Assembly: GCF_004571025.1 (NCBI RefSeq)
Contig: NZ_SPQT01000007.1
Span: 1 to 64,000 of the forward strand
DNA from: Bradyrhizobium niftali
Lineage (GTDB): Bacteria > Pseudomonadota > Alphaproteobacteria > Rhizobiales > Xanthobacteraceae
DNA length: 64,000 nucleotides
Reading direction: 5' to 3'
Every line of letters begins with the position of its first letter. Position 1 is the first letter of the stretch. Positions 15,893-24,511 of the stretch are shown here, one piece after another. The position numbers and the translations under genes were made by a program. The notes under the pieces were generated by a model, which saw only the letters and a program-made list of their open reading frames with translations, was not told where the DNA came from and ran no database searches.

Positions 15893-16637
15893 CGATCGCC
15901 TCGTGGCGGATCAGCGACCAGATCTGGTTCTGGAGCGCCAGCAGCTTTTCACGCGCCGCGGTTTCGCCGCGCTCGGTGCGCGTCATCGGCACGGTGACGA
16001 CCTCGCGGATGCGCCCGGGCCGGCGCGACAGCACCACGATGCGGTCGGCGAGCCGCGCCGCCTCTTCGAGATTGTGCGTGACGTAGACCGCGCCCATGCC
16101 GCCATCGGCGAGCAGGCGGACGAAATCCTCCATCAGCAGTTCGCGCGTCTGCGAATCCAGCGCCGAGAGCGGCTCGTCCATCAGCAGGATGGCGGGCCTG
16201 ACCGCCAGCGCGCGCGAAATGCCGACGCGCTGGCGCATGCCGCCGGAGAGCTGCTTTGGATAGGTCTGGCGAAAATCGGTCAGGCCGGTGCGGCGCAGCG
16301 CATCCTCGACCAGCACGCGGCGCTGCGCCGCCGAGAGCTGGGCGTGCAGCAGCGGGAATTCGACGTTCTCCTCGACCGTCGCCCAGGGCAGCAACGCAAA
16401 ATCCTGGAATACGAAGGTCAGCGGATTGAGACTGTCCGCCGGCGGCGCCCCGCGCAGCTCGGGCGCGCCCGATGTCGGCTGCAACAGCCCGCCCAGGATC
16501 GACAGCAGCGTGCTCTTGCCGCAGCCGGAGGGCCCGACGATCGCCACCACCTCGCCGGCACCGACGGTGAAGGAGACGTCGTCGAGCACGGCGAGATCGC
16601 CGAAGCGGTGGGTGATGTGGTTGGCGATCAGGTCCAT
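15864..16637 (-). CDS. ABC transporter ATP-binding protein (NitT/TauT type)
   Basis: A 257-residue ATPase that powers the adjoining importer. Walker A GPSGCGKST is at residues 35-43, the Q-loop QDFALLPW at 78-85, the signature LSGGMRQR at 130-137, Walker B LLMDEP at 151-156 and the switch His at 188 (VTHN). QDFALLPW and TYPKQLSGGM are typical of the nitrate/sulfonate/taurine subfamily. It overlaps the permease gene, so the two are translated together. A palindromic repeat separates it from the binding-protein gene. Confidence 0.9.
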   Translation of the reverse strand: MDLIANHITHRFGDLAVLDDVSFTVGAGEVVAIVGPSGCGKSTLLSILGGLLQPTSGAPELRGAPPADSLNPLTFVFQDFALLPWATVEENVEFPLLHAQLSAAQRRVLVEDALRRTGLTDFRQTYPKQLSGGMRQRVGISRALAVRPAILLMDEPLSALDSQTRELLMEDFVRLLADGGMGAVYVTHNLEEAARLADRIVVLSRRPGRIREVVTVPMTRTERGETAAREKLLALQNQIWSLIRHEAIDAEREVQHA

Positions 16638-16661
16638 TCTGTCTCGTCTATCCTCTGCCCC

Positions 16662-16762
16662 GTCGTTCCGGGATGATCCGAAGGATCAGACCACAGGTGC
16701 GCAATTGCGCACCGGGGAACCTCGAGATTCCGGGGTCTCGCTTCGCGAGCCCCGGAATGACG
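16662..16762. repeat. Palindromic repeat inside the ABC operon (GTCGTTCCGGG family, copy 1)
   Basis: GTCGTTCCGGGATGATC at the left and CTTCGCGAGCCCCGGAATGACG at the right form inverted ends; the centre holds GGTGCGCAATTGCGCACC, itself a palindrome. A second copy with the same centre lies at 50782-50881. This copy is between the binding-protein and ATPase genes of one transporter. Confidence 0.85.
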
Positions 16763-16767
16763 AAAGG

Positions 16768-17772
16768 TCAGTCCGCCTTCACATAGTCCTTGGCGATGAT
16801 CGTATTGGCATCAAAGCCCTTGTCGGCAAAGCCCTGCTCCTGGAGCCATTTGATCTGGTTGTCGACGTTCTTGACGTCGAGCTTGCCGTCGGGATCGATG
16901 TAAGCACAGTTGCCGACCACCTGCTCGACCGGCAGATTGGTGTACTTCGCGATGATCTCCAGCAGCGGCTTGGTCTGTTCGTTGATGGGCGCCACGCCGT
17001 CCTTCATCGCGGCGAGGATGACGTCGTGATACTCGCGGTCGGCCTTTGCCAGGGCGCCGAGCAGCTTGGTCACCAGCACCTTGTTGGTCAGCGTCTTCGG
17101 CGCGGCGAACACCGCGCCCAGCTGCCACGGCGTCTCGTCGCCGACCCAGCCCAAGAACTTCGCACCGCCCTCGTCCATCAGCTTGCGCGCGGTGGAGATC
17201 GGCAGCAGCGCCGCATCGACGGTCTCGCCCTTGAGCGCCGCCGCCGCGTTCGACAGCGATTGCAGCGGCACGATCTTCACGTCCGCGAGCTTGAAGCCGT
17301 ATTTGTCGGCGAGCAGGCCGAGCGAATAATGAAAGGACGATCCGACCTGCGTCATTGCCACGCGCTTGCCCGCGAGGTCCTTCGGCGTCTTCAGGCCGGC
17401 GGCATAGGCGTTGTTGCTGGCGAAATAGCCGATCAGGGGATAGCCGGCCTTCTCGCGGCTCATGCCGCCGATCACCTTCAGCACGCCCTTGCCGGCGAGA
17501 TTGTAGAGACCTGCGGTGAAGGCGGTGACGCCGAAATCAACATCTCCCGAGGTGGTGGCGACCGCGATCGGCTGCGCCGCGTCGAAGAACTTCAGCTCGA
17601 CGTCGAGTCCCGCCTCGCGAAAATAGCCCTTGTCCTGCGCGATGAAGACCGGCGCGGAGGAGGACAGGCGGAGCACGCCGATCCTGGCCTTCAGCGCGTC
17701 CTCAGCCTGCGCCGCGCCCATCGCCATGATCGCCAAAAGGTTCGCAAGCGCGAGCCGCGCAATCCCGATCAT
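16768..17772 (-). CDS. ABC transporter solute-binding protein (NitT/TauT family)
   Basis: A 334-residue periplasmic protein. The signal peptide ends near residue 23 (AQA-ED). The mature sequence starts ALKARIGVLRLSSSAPVFIA and continues with QDKGYFREAGLDVEL, the hallmark of NMT1/SsuA-type binding proteins. The lobe signature LAGKRVAMTQVGSS and DAALLPISTARKL follow. It lies 31 bp after the FAD oxidoreductase gene and before the ATPase gene. The ligand cannot be read from sequence; the oxidoreductase partner suggests an organic compound rather than nitrate. Confidence 0.87.
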   Translation of the reverse strand: MIGIARLALANLLAIMAMGAAQAEDALKARIGVLRLSSSAPVFIAQDKGYFREAGLDVELKFFDAAQPIAVATTSGDVDFGVTAFTAGLYNLAGKGVLKVIGGMSREKAGYPLIGYFASNNAYAAGLKTPKDLAGKRVAMTQVGSSFHYSLGLLADKYGFKLADVKIVPLQSLSNAAAALKGETVDAALLPISTARKLMDEGGAKFLGWVGDETPWQLGAVFAAPKTLTNKVLVTKLLGALAKADREYHDVILAAMKDGVAPINEQTKPLLEIIAKYTNLPVEQVVGNCAYIDPDGKLDVKNVDNQIKWLQEQGFADKGFDANTIIAKDYVKAD

Positions 17773-17803
17773 CCCGTTTCCTCCGTCGTTGTCTTGCAGC
17801 CCG

Positions 17804-19168
17804 TCAAAGCCCTTCGGGTACGGGCTGGTCCCGCCCGATGAAGGCGCCCTGTTGTTTCAACGTTTCCTGCAATTTTTCAATGGGGATGTCACGCGGGATC
17901 CGGTTTCCGGAGAGCGCCAGCGCGGCGGCGGAACCGGCAGCCTCCCCCATCACGAAACAGGCACCGGAGACGCGCGCGGCCGACTGGCCCTCATGGGTCA
18001 TCGAGGCGCAACGGCCGGCGACCAGCAGATTGTCGACGCCTTCGGGCACCAGCATCCGGTAGGGCAGCTCGTTGTAGCCGCGGGATTCCGGGATCGGCGG
18101 GAAGGTGAAGACGACGTCGCCGGGAACGTGGGCCTCGATCGGCCAGCCGTTGACGCCGATGGAATCCTCGAACGAGGCACAGCCGAGCACGTCCTCGCCG
18201 CTGAGCTGGTAGCCGCCCTTGATCCGGCGGGTCTCGCGGATGCCGAGCTGCGGCGGCAAATCGACGATGTAGGACTTTTCAAAGCCCGGCACGGTGCGCA
18301 GGAATTCGAACGCGGCGAGCGCCTGCTTGCGGCCCTCGATCTCACCGCGGGTGAGATCGTCGGGCTCGATGCCGTTGATGGCGTGGCCATCCTCGCGGGC
18401 AACTTGCGTGAAATTCACCCGCCATTCGATGCCGGATTTCTGCGGCCGCACGATGGCGCTCTTGCGCGGGAATTTGTGGGTGCCGGCGGCGAGCGCCTTT
18501 TCCATCAATTGCGGAATGGTGCGCCAGGCCTCGCCCGCCCTCTCGGGATCGATGCCGTTGAGGCGGAGCATCATCGAGGGATACAGCGGATGGCCGTGTT
18601 CATCGCCGATTTCGAACGGCGCGCCGGCCCACACAGCGAGATCGCCGTCGCCGGAGCAGTCGATGAAGATCTCTGAGCGCACCGCCTGCCGGCCACCCTT
18701 GGTCTCGACCATCAGCGCGTCGATGCGGCTGTTGTCGCCCATCACCACGCCGGCGCCGAGCGCGTGGAAGAGGATGTGCACCTTGTGGCTGGCAAGGAGT
18801 TCGTCGGCCGCGATCTTGTAGGCCGCGGTGTCGTAGGCCTGGGCAAAGACCTTGCCGAGGATCAGATGCGGGGTGTTCAGGCCGTTGAGCAGGTCGATCC
18901 GCGCCAGGAGCTCGGACGCCATGCCCTGCACCAGCCGGTGGGCCTTGCCGTAGACGTTGCCATGCAGGCCGCAGAAATTGGTGACGCCGGCCGCCGTGCC
19001 CATGCCGCCGAGGAAGCCGTAGCGCTCGATCAGCAGCGTCTTCCGCCCCGCCCGCGCTGCGGACGCCGCTGCGATAATGCCGGCCGGGCCGCCGCCAAGC
19101 ACGACGACTTCATATTCGCCGTAGAGCGGCACCTGGCGCGCTGGTTCTTCGATCGTCGTGGCCCGCAT
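17804..19168 (-). CDS. FAD-dependent oxidoreductase (FAD_oxidored family)
   Basis: A 454-residue flavoprotein. The dinucleotide fold VVVLGGGPAGIIAAASAARA is at residues 21-40, followed by ERYGFLGGMGTAAGV with the GGMGT turn typical of this family. FIDCSGDGDLA is in the middle and DNLLVAGRCASMTHEGQ near the C-terminus closes the FAD site. Its substrate is unknown. It is the first gene of an operon with a NitT/TauT-type importer and is divergent from a LysR gene 113 bp away, so it probably oxidises the imported compound under LysR control. Confidence 0.85.
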   Translation of the reverse strand: MRATTIEEPARQVPLYGEYEVVVLGGGPAGIIAAASAARAGRKTLLIERYGFLGGMGTAAGVTNFCGLHGNVYGKAHRLVQGMASELLARIDLLNGLNTPHLILGKVFAQAYDTAAYKIAADELLASHKVHILFHALGAGVVMGDNSRIDALMVETKGGRQAVRSEIFIDCSGDGDLAVWAGAPFEIGDEHGHPLYPSMMLRLNGIDPERAGEAWRTIPQLMEKALAAGTHKFPRKSAIVRPQKSGIEWRVNFTQVAREDGHAINGIEPDDLTRGEIEGRKQALAAFEFLRTVPGFEKSYIVDLPPQLGIRETRRIKGGYQLSGEDVLGCASFEDSIGVNGWPIEAHVPGDVVFTFPPIPESRGYNELPYRMLVPEGVDNLLVAGRCASMTHEGQSAARVSGACFVMGEAAGSAAALALSGNRIPRDIPIEKLQETLKQQGAFIGRDQPVPEGL

Positions 19169-19281
19169 GGCGCGTCCTATCCCTGAAAATCCTTGCTTGG
19201 GACCGACTATGAATTAACGCGAGGCGGGCTACAATCCACCAAATTACGCGATCAGCTTTCTCGAATCGCGAAAGGTTAGAG

Positions 19282-20166
19282 ATGGACATTCTGGTGAACC
19301 TTCAGGCGTTCCTCGCCACCGCCGATGCAGCCGGCTTCTCCGCCGCTGCGCGAAAGCTCGATGTCTCGACCTCGGTCGTGGCCAAGCGCGTCACGCAGCT
19401 GGAGGCGCGGATCGGCACGCCGCTGTTTCACCGCTCAACCCGGCAATTGCGCCTGACCGACGCCGGCCAGCGCTATGTGCATCGCGCGCGCGGCGTCGTC
19501 ACTGATGCCACCGACCTGCTCTCGCGCATGGGCGAGAAGGGCCACGATCTGGTCGATCACCTCCGCATCAAGGCCCCGACCTCGCTGACAGTGGCGCGCC
19601 TTGCCGACGCCTTCAGCGCCTTCCAGACCCAGAACCCCAGGCTGAAGCTCGAGATCGTGCTGATCGATCGCCCGGTCGATCCTGTCACAGAGGGCTTTGA
19701 TATCGCCATCGGCGCCTTCCCGCACTCCTTCGGCGGCGTGGTCGACGAGCCGCTGTGCGCGCTGAAGCGGCTGCTCTGCGCTTCGCCCGCCTATTTGAAG
19801 AAGCACGGCACGCCAAAGCATCCGCGCGACCTCGTCGAGCATCGCTGCCTCAGCTTTCTGCCGACCGGCCCCGAATGGATCTTTGACGGGCCGCGCGGCC
19901 GCATCAGCATCCAGGTCAGCCCGCTGCTCTCCTCCAACGAAGGACATGTGCTGGCGCGCAGCGCGATCGCCGGCAACGGCATCGCGCTGATATCGCAATA
20001 TCTCGTCGCGGATGCCTTGCGCGAGGGCACGCTCAAGCCGGTGCTGCGCGACTTTCCGATTCCGGAATTGTGGGTCAAAGCCGCGATCCCCGAGCGGCGG
20101 CGCAATGCGGCTGCGGTGCAGGCATTGCTGACACTGCTAAAAAAGTCACTCGCGCCGTCGCTGTAG
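19282..20166 (+). CDS. LysR family transcriptional regulator
   Basis: A 294-residue regulator. The N-terminal winged helix-turn-helix (residues 1-60) reads AFLATADAAGFSAAARKLDV then SVVAKRVTQLEARIGTPLF and STRQLRLTDAG. A substrate-binding domain fills residues 90-290. It belongs to the AaeR/DsdC-like branch in which VVAKRVTQLE is common. GAAAGG-type Shine-Dalgarno precedes the ATG. It is divergent from the FAD oxidoreductase/ABC transporter operon and is the likely activator of it, with the compound imported by that system as a possible co-inducer. Confidence 0.88.
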   Translation: MDILVNLQAFLATADAAGFSAAARKLDVSTSVVAKRVTQLEARIGTPLFHRSTRQLRLTDAGQRYVHRARGVVTDATDLLSRMGEKGHDLVDHLRIKAPTSLTVARLADAFSAFQTQNPRLKLEIVLIDRPVDPVTEGFDIAIGAFPHSFGGVVDEPLCALKRLLCASPAYLKKHGTPKHPRDLVEHRCLSFLPTGPEWIFDGPRGRISIQVSPLLSSNEGHVLARSAIAGNGIALISQYLVADALREGTLKPVLRDFPIPELWVKAAIPERRRNAAAVQALLTLLKKSLAPSL

Positions 20167-20247
20167 GCCGTGTCGCGCGGCTGTCGCAAGATCGCGGTTG
20201 CTCTTGATTGTCTGACCTGAGAGAAGTGCCGCCAAGCGCGCGGCGGC

Positions 20248-20319
20248 CGTAGCCCGCTTGAGCGAAGCGATATGCGGGTGACGGTGGTCCCGGATATCGC
20301 TTCGCTCATCCGGGCTACG
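20248..20319. repeat. Intergenic palindromic repeat, CGTAGCCCG type
   Basis: The arms CGTAGCCCGCTTGAGCGAAG and CTTCGCTCATCCGGGCTACG are inverted, with GCGATAT and ATATCGC inside. This type is found in many Bradyrhizobiaceae genomes. Only one copy was seen in the window, directly upstream of a frameshifted gene. Confidence 0.8.
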
Positions 20320-20339
20320 CGCCCGCGTCATGTCAACGA

Positions 20340-20608
20340 ATGGATTCGACGCTCTTGAAATTCGCCCTGCCCGCCCTGACCGCTCTCGCGATCTCAACCA
20401 CCGCCGCCTCGGCCGTGGAGCAGAACTGCCGCTTCATTCAGGCCAAGCCGATCGCGAAGCCTGCTACAAGCGGCAGGAGGAAGAGCTGGCATCCAAGCGC
20501 AAGCCCGCCGCTCCGGTTAACGAGAGCAAGCTCGAAACGCTGCGGCAGATGCGGCAGGACGACGACGCGGTCTATCGCAGCATCGACAACATCTGCCGCG
20601 GCTGCTGA
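20340..20608 (+). pseudogene. Small exported protein, frameshifted
   Basis: Two overlapping frames each hold half of one sensible protein. Frame one gives a signal peptide and first residues (MDSTLLKFALPALTALAIST... ASAVEQNCRFIQAK). The other frame then gives ADREACYKRQEEELASKRK... to IDNICRGC and stop. The switch is at about 20445-20449, where AAGCC would need to be AAGGCC; the total of 269 nt is one base short of 90 codons. The intact product would be an 89-residue exported protein with four cysteines. It is either a recent inactivation or a sequencing error in a run of GC. No clear Shine-Dalgarno is visible. Confidence 0.65.
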
Positions 20609-20619
20609 GCGGAGAACGC

Positions 20620-21423
20620 TTAGCCTGTCCCGCCACCCCACTTCGCCGCCCGCTTCTCGGCAAACGACGCCAGCCCCTCCGCGGCCTCCGCGCTCTGGCG
20701 CTTGACCGAATGCAAGTGCACGAGCCGCGCGTATGCCGCATCGTCCACGCCCATCCCGCCGAACGAGCTCTCCAGCGCGAGACGCTTGGTCTCGGCCATC
20801 GCCTCCGGTCCGTTGGCGAGCAATTGCTCGACCACCTTGGCGCCGGCGGCCTCCAGCTCGGCGAGCGGCACCACCTCGTGCACGAGGCCGATACGGCGGG
20901 CGTCTTCGGCGCCGAAGCGTTCGCCGGTCAGCGCGTAGCGGCGGACCTGCCGCACGCCGATGGCGTCGCAGAGCTGCGGGATGATGATCGCGGCCGTCAG
21001 GCCCCAGCGCACCTCCGTGATCGAGAACAGGGCATTGTCCGCCGCAATCACGACGTCGCAGGCCGCGATCACGCCGGTGCCGCCGCCAAAGCAGCCGCCC
21101 TGTACCAGCGCGACCGTCGGGATCGGCAGCGTGTTGAGCCGCTGCACGGCCTCGAACGTCGCCCGGGACGCCGCCTCGTTGGCCTCGGTCGATTGCGGCC
21201 GCACGCCGTTGATCCATTTGAGGTCGGCGCCGGCCTGGAAATGCTTGCCGTTGCCCTTGAGGACCACGACCCGCAGATTGGGTTTCTTGCCGAGATCGTC
21301 CATGGCCGCGAGCACGCCGGCGATCAGCGCGCCGTCATAGGCGTTGTTGACCTCAGGCCGGTTCAACGTGACGGTCGCAACCCCACGCGCATCAAGGGTC
21401 CACAGGACGGGGCTGGCAGTCAT
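20620..21423 (-). CDS. Enoyl-CoA hydratase (methylglutaconyl-CoA hydratase-like)
   Basis: A 267-residue crotonase. The oxyanion-hole segments are AGADLKWIN (64-72) and GGCFGGGTG (109-117), and a catalytic-type glutamate is at E137 (SITEVRWGLTA). AGADL(K/N)WM and EVR(W/L)GL are common in 3-methylglutaconyl-CoA hydratases of leucine breakdown, which is a reasonable but unproved role. The ATG at 21423 was preferred to 21456 because GGAGG lies 7 bases upstream. No other leucine-pathway genes are adjacent. Confidence 0.85.
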   Translation of the reverse strand: MTASPVLWTLDARGVATVTLNRPEVNNAYDGALIAGVLAAMDDLGKKPNLRVVVLKGNGKHFQAGADLKWINGVRPQSTEANEAASRATFEAVQRLNTLPIPTVALVQGGCFGGGTGVIAACDVVIAADNALFSITEVRWGLTAAIIIPQLCDAIGVRQVRRYALTGERFGAEDARRIGLVHEVVPLAELEAAGAKVVEQLLANGPEAMAETKRLALESSFGGMGVDDAAYARLVHLHSVKRQSAEAAEGLASFAEKRAAKWGGGTG

Positions 21424-21577
21424 CGGCGATCCTCCGGTCGTTTGCTTGGCGCACACTATGGCCGAGGCAGCGCATCCCGATCCATATGTTTCCGGCGTAG
21501 GGCGGCCGCGTCCATCGCATGGCGGCTTGTGTCATGCTGTCGCCTGACGGCACCAAGGGATCAGGAACGGGACATCT

Positions 21578-22552
21578 ATGCGCATCTGCATTTTCGGCGC
21601 GGGCGCCGTCGGCAGCCACATCGCGGTCAGGCTGGCACGCGCCGGCCATGAGGTGTCATGCGTGATGCGGGGGGCGCATCTGGAGGCGGCGCGCGCGGGC
21701 GGCCTGAAGCTGCGCGTCGGTGATTCCGAGGTCACCGCCAAGGTGAACGCATCAGGGGATCCCGCCCAGCTCGGCCCGCAGGACGTGGTGATCAGCACGC
21801 TGAAGGCCACCGCGCTTCAGGGACTGGTCTCCAGCATCAAACCGCTGCTGCAAGACGACACCGCGATCGTGTTCGCGCAGAACGGCATTCCCTGGTGGTA
21901 CGGCATCGGCCTGCCGCCGCGGCATCCCACCCCGCCGGACATCTCCTTCCTCGATCCGGGCGGCCGTCTGCGCGCCTGCATCCCGAAGGAGCGGATCATC
22001 GGCGGCGTGGTCTTCTCCTCCAACGAGGTGATCGCGCCCGGCGTGGTGCAGAACCTCACACCGGACCGCAACCGCCTGCTGATCGGCGAATGCGACGACC
22101 GCAATTGCGAGCGCATCACGAAACTCCGCGGCGTCCTCAACGATGCGCGACTGGAATCGCCGCCGGTGGCCGAGATCCGCGAGGCGATCTGGTCAAAGCT
22201 GCTGACCAACATGTCGTTGTCGGTGCTGTGCCTGCTGACCGGCCAGACCGCGCGCGGCGTGCGCGACGACCCTGCGTTCGCCGAAGTCATCCCGCGCATG
22301 CTGAACGAGGCCAACGACATCGCCCAACACTTCATTCCCGAGGTGAAGCGCGTGACGCGCAGCGGCCCCGCCCCCAACCACAAACCGTCGCTGCTCCAGG
22401 ATTACGAGCTCGGCCGCGCCATGGAGATCGACGTGCTGGTGAAGGCACCCGCCGCCTTCGCGCGCACCGGCGGCCTGTCGACGCCGACGCTCGACCTGAT
22501 CGCCGCGTTGGCGATCCAGAAGGCGCGCGACAAGGGGCTTTATTCCGCCTGA
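21578..22552 (+). CDS. 2-dehydropantoate 2-reductase family protein
   Basis: A 324-residue NADP-dependent reductase. The N-terminal Rossmann motif GAGAVG is at residues 7-12, followed by HIAVRLARAGHEVSCVMRG. The C-terminal domain has the catalytic lysine in EAIWSKLLTNMS. The family makes pantoate for coenzyme A, but many extra copies act on other 2-oxo acids; a second member is at 40343-41344. No other pantothenate gene is near, so the name PanE is not applied. It ends 3 bp from the convergent hydrolase gene. Confidence 0.85.
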   Translation: MRICIFGAGAVGSHIAVRLARAGHEVSCVMRGAHLEAARAGGLKLRVGDSEVTAKVNASGDPAQLGPQDVVISTLKATALQGLVSSIKPLLQDDTAIVFAQNGIPWWYGIGLPPRHPTPPDISFLDPGGRLRACIPKERIIGGVVFSSNEVIAPGVVQNLTPDRNRLLIGECDDRNCERITKLRGVLNDARLESPPVAEIREAIWSKLLTNMSLSVLCLLTGQTARGVRDDPAFAEVIPRMLNEANDIAQHFIPEVKRVTRSGPAPNHKPSLLQDYELGRAMEIDVLVKAPAAFARTGGLSTPTLDLIAALAIQKARDKGLYSA

Positions 22553-22555
22553 GCT

Positions 22556-23233
22556 TCAGGCGACCCCGTCGATCCAGGCTGCGAGCGCGTCGAGCACCTC
22601 GGTAAGCGCCTCGTCGTTGGTCCGGCCGGACTTTTTCAGCACCGCGAAGGAGTGATCGCCGCCTTCGACCTCGTGCAGCGTTGCCTTCGGACCGAGCGCA
22701 TCGATCACGGGCTTGAGGAGGCCGAGATCGGCAAGCCCGTCGCGCGTGCCTTGCAGGAACAGCATGGGGATTGCGATGGCAGCGAGGTGCTCGGCGCGCT
22801 CCGTCGACGGCTTTTTGTCGGCGTGCAGGGGAAAGCCGAGGAAGGCGAGCCCTTTGACATCCGGCAATGGAGCCTTGGACTGCGCCTGCGACGTCATCCG
22901 CCCGCCGAAGGACTTGCCACCGGCGACGAGCGTCACGCCGGGGCACAGCCGCGCCGCCTCCACGACCGCTGCGCGGATGGCGGCGTGCGCGACCGCCGGC
23001 TGGTCGGGACGTCCCAGCTTCTTTTCCATGTAGGGAAAATTGAAGCGGAAGGTCGCGATGCCACGGTTCGCGAGGCCCTCAGCGACCTTCTCCATGAAGG
23101 AATGCCGCATGTCGGCACCGGCGCCGTGTGCCAGCACATAACAGGCGCGGGCATTGGCCGGCTGCGTCAGGATCGCCGAGACCGTGCCGATGCGTTCGAT
23201 GTCGAGCTTGAGCTCTTGAGTTTTGGTCGCCAC
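22556..23233 (-). CDS. Alpha/beta hydrolase (KANL3/Tex30-like)
   Basis: A 225-residue cytoplasmic hydrolase. The start of the fold is LAHGAGADMRHSFME (35-49). The nucleophile elbow is GGKSFGGR with S108, the acid is D165 in QGTRDGLAD and the histidine H194 in GGDHSF, so the triad is complete. FNFPYMEK and AFLGFPLH are typical of the small KANL3/Tex30-like group, whose substrates are not known. It is convergent with the reductase gene and appears monocistronic. Confidence 0.82.
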   Translation of the reverse strand: MATKTQELKLDIERIGTVSAILTQPANARACYVLAHGAGADMRHSFMEKVAEGLANRGIATFRFNFPYMEKKLGRPDQPAVAHAAIRAAVVEAARLCPGVTLVAGGKSFGGRMTSQAQSKAPLPDVKGLAFLGFPLHADKKPSTERAEHLAAIAIPMLFLQGTRDGLADLGLLKPVIDALGPKATLHEVEGGDHSFAVLKKSGRTNDEALTEVLDALAAWIDGVA

Positions 23234-23359
23234 AATCAGCCATCCCGACAGACGCTACTCCGGCCGCCTTGGTAGCGTCACCGGCGCAGCCTGAAAACAC
23301 AATAATTGTCGCCGCCGGCCAACCTACCAAGCCGGAATACCGCATCAACCGAGGTAACC

Positions 23360-24505
23360 ATGTCCTACCGCTCCTCCTGGATGACCGAAGAGCTCGACGT
23401 CTTTCGCGACCAGTTCCGGAAGTATCTTGCCAAGGACCTGGCGCCGCATGCCGAAAAATGGCGCGAGCAGAAGATGGTCGACCGCTTCGCCTGGCGCGGG
23501 CTCGGCGAGATGGGTGCGCTGCTGGCGAGCGTGCCGGAGGAATATGGCGGCCTGGGCGCAACCTTCGCCTATGACGCCGCCGTGCTGGATGATCTCGAGA
23601 GCACCGTGCCGGAGTTGACGACCGGCGTCTCCGTGCACAGCGCCATCGTCGCCCACTACATCCTCAACTACGGCTCGGAGGAGCAGAAGAAGCGCTGGCT
23701 GCCGAAGATGGCGAGCGGCGAGATGGTCGGCGCCATCGCCATGACCGAGCCCGGCACCGGCTCGGACCTCCAGGCCGTCAAGACCACCGCGAAGAAGCAG
23801 GGCAATTCCTACGTCATCAACGGCCAGAAGACTTTCATCACCAACGGCCAGGCCGCCGATCTCGTCATCGTCGTCGCGCGCACCGGCGAACAAGGGGCCA
23901 AGGGCATTTCGCTGATCGTGGTCGAGACGTCAGGCGCGGACGGTTACAAGCGCGGGCGCAACCTCGACAAGATCGGCCTGCATGCCTCCGATACGTCAGA
24001 GCTATTCTTCGACAATGTGCAGGTAGCCCCAGAAAACCTGCTCGGCAAGGAGGAAGGCCAGGGCTTCGTCCAGCTGATGCAGCAATTGCCGCAGGAGCGT
24101 CTCGCGCTCGCGGTCGGCGCCGTCGCCTCGATGGAGCGCGCCGTCAAGCTCACCACCGAGTACACCAAGGAACGGAAGGCCTTCGGCAAGCCGCTGATGG
24201 ATTTCCAGAACACCGCCTTCACGCTCGCCGAGCGCAAGACCGAGGCGATGATCGCGCGCGTCTTCGTCGACTGGTGCATCGAGCGCCTGGTCGACAAAGA
24301 CCTCGACACGGTGACGGCCTCGATGGCGAAATATTGGTGCTCGGACAAGCAGGTCCAGACCGCCGACGAATGCCTCCAGCTGTTCGGCGGCTACGGCTAC
24401 ATGCAGGAATACCCGATCTCGCGCATCTTCATCGATGCCCGCATCCAGAAGATCTACGGCGGCACCAACGAGATCATGAAGCTGCTGATCGCAAGGTCGC
24501 TGTAG
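23360..24505 (+). CDS. Acyl-CoA dehydrogenase
   Basis: A 381-residue flavoprotein that desaturates acyl-CoA and passes electrons to ETF. The signature AMTEPGTGSDL is at residues 127-137 and the FAD-binding RKAFGKPLMDFQ at 272-283. The C-terminal motif reads IYGGTNEIMK, so the position that is the catalytic Glu in medium-chain enzymes (YEGT) is Gly here. A glutamate in LPQERLAL (E246) is placed as in long-chain and isovaleryl-CoA dehydrogenases and may be the base. The ATG at 23360 follows GAGG; the frame is open to 23306 with TTG. Stand-alone gene; chain length unknown. Confidence 0.88.
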   Translation: MSYRSSWMTEELDVFRDQFRKYLAKDLAPHAEKWREQKMVDRFAWRGLGEMGALLASVPEEYGGLGATFAYDAAVLDDLESTVPELTTGVSVHSAIVAHYILNYGSEEQKKRWLPKMASGEMVGAIAMTEPGTGSDLQAVKTTAKKQGNSYVINGQKTFITNGQAADLVIVVARTGEQGAKGISLIVVETSGADGYKRGRNLDKIGLHASDTSELFFDNVQVAPENLLGKEEGQGFVQLMQQLPQERLALAVGAVASMERAVKLTTEYTKERKAFGKPLMDFQNTAFTLAERKTEAMIARVFVDWCIERLVDKDLDTVTASMAKYWCSDKQVQTADECLQLFGGYGYMQEYPISRIFIDARIQKIYGGTNEIMKLLIARSL

Positions 24506-24511
24506 CGCTGC

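Noticed and set aside
21578..22552. Naming this gene panE
   Set aside because: Two family members exist in the window and neither is near pantothenate genes, so the specific substrate cannot be assigned.
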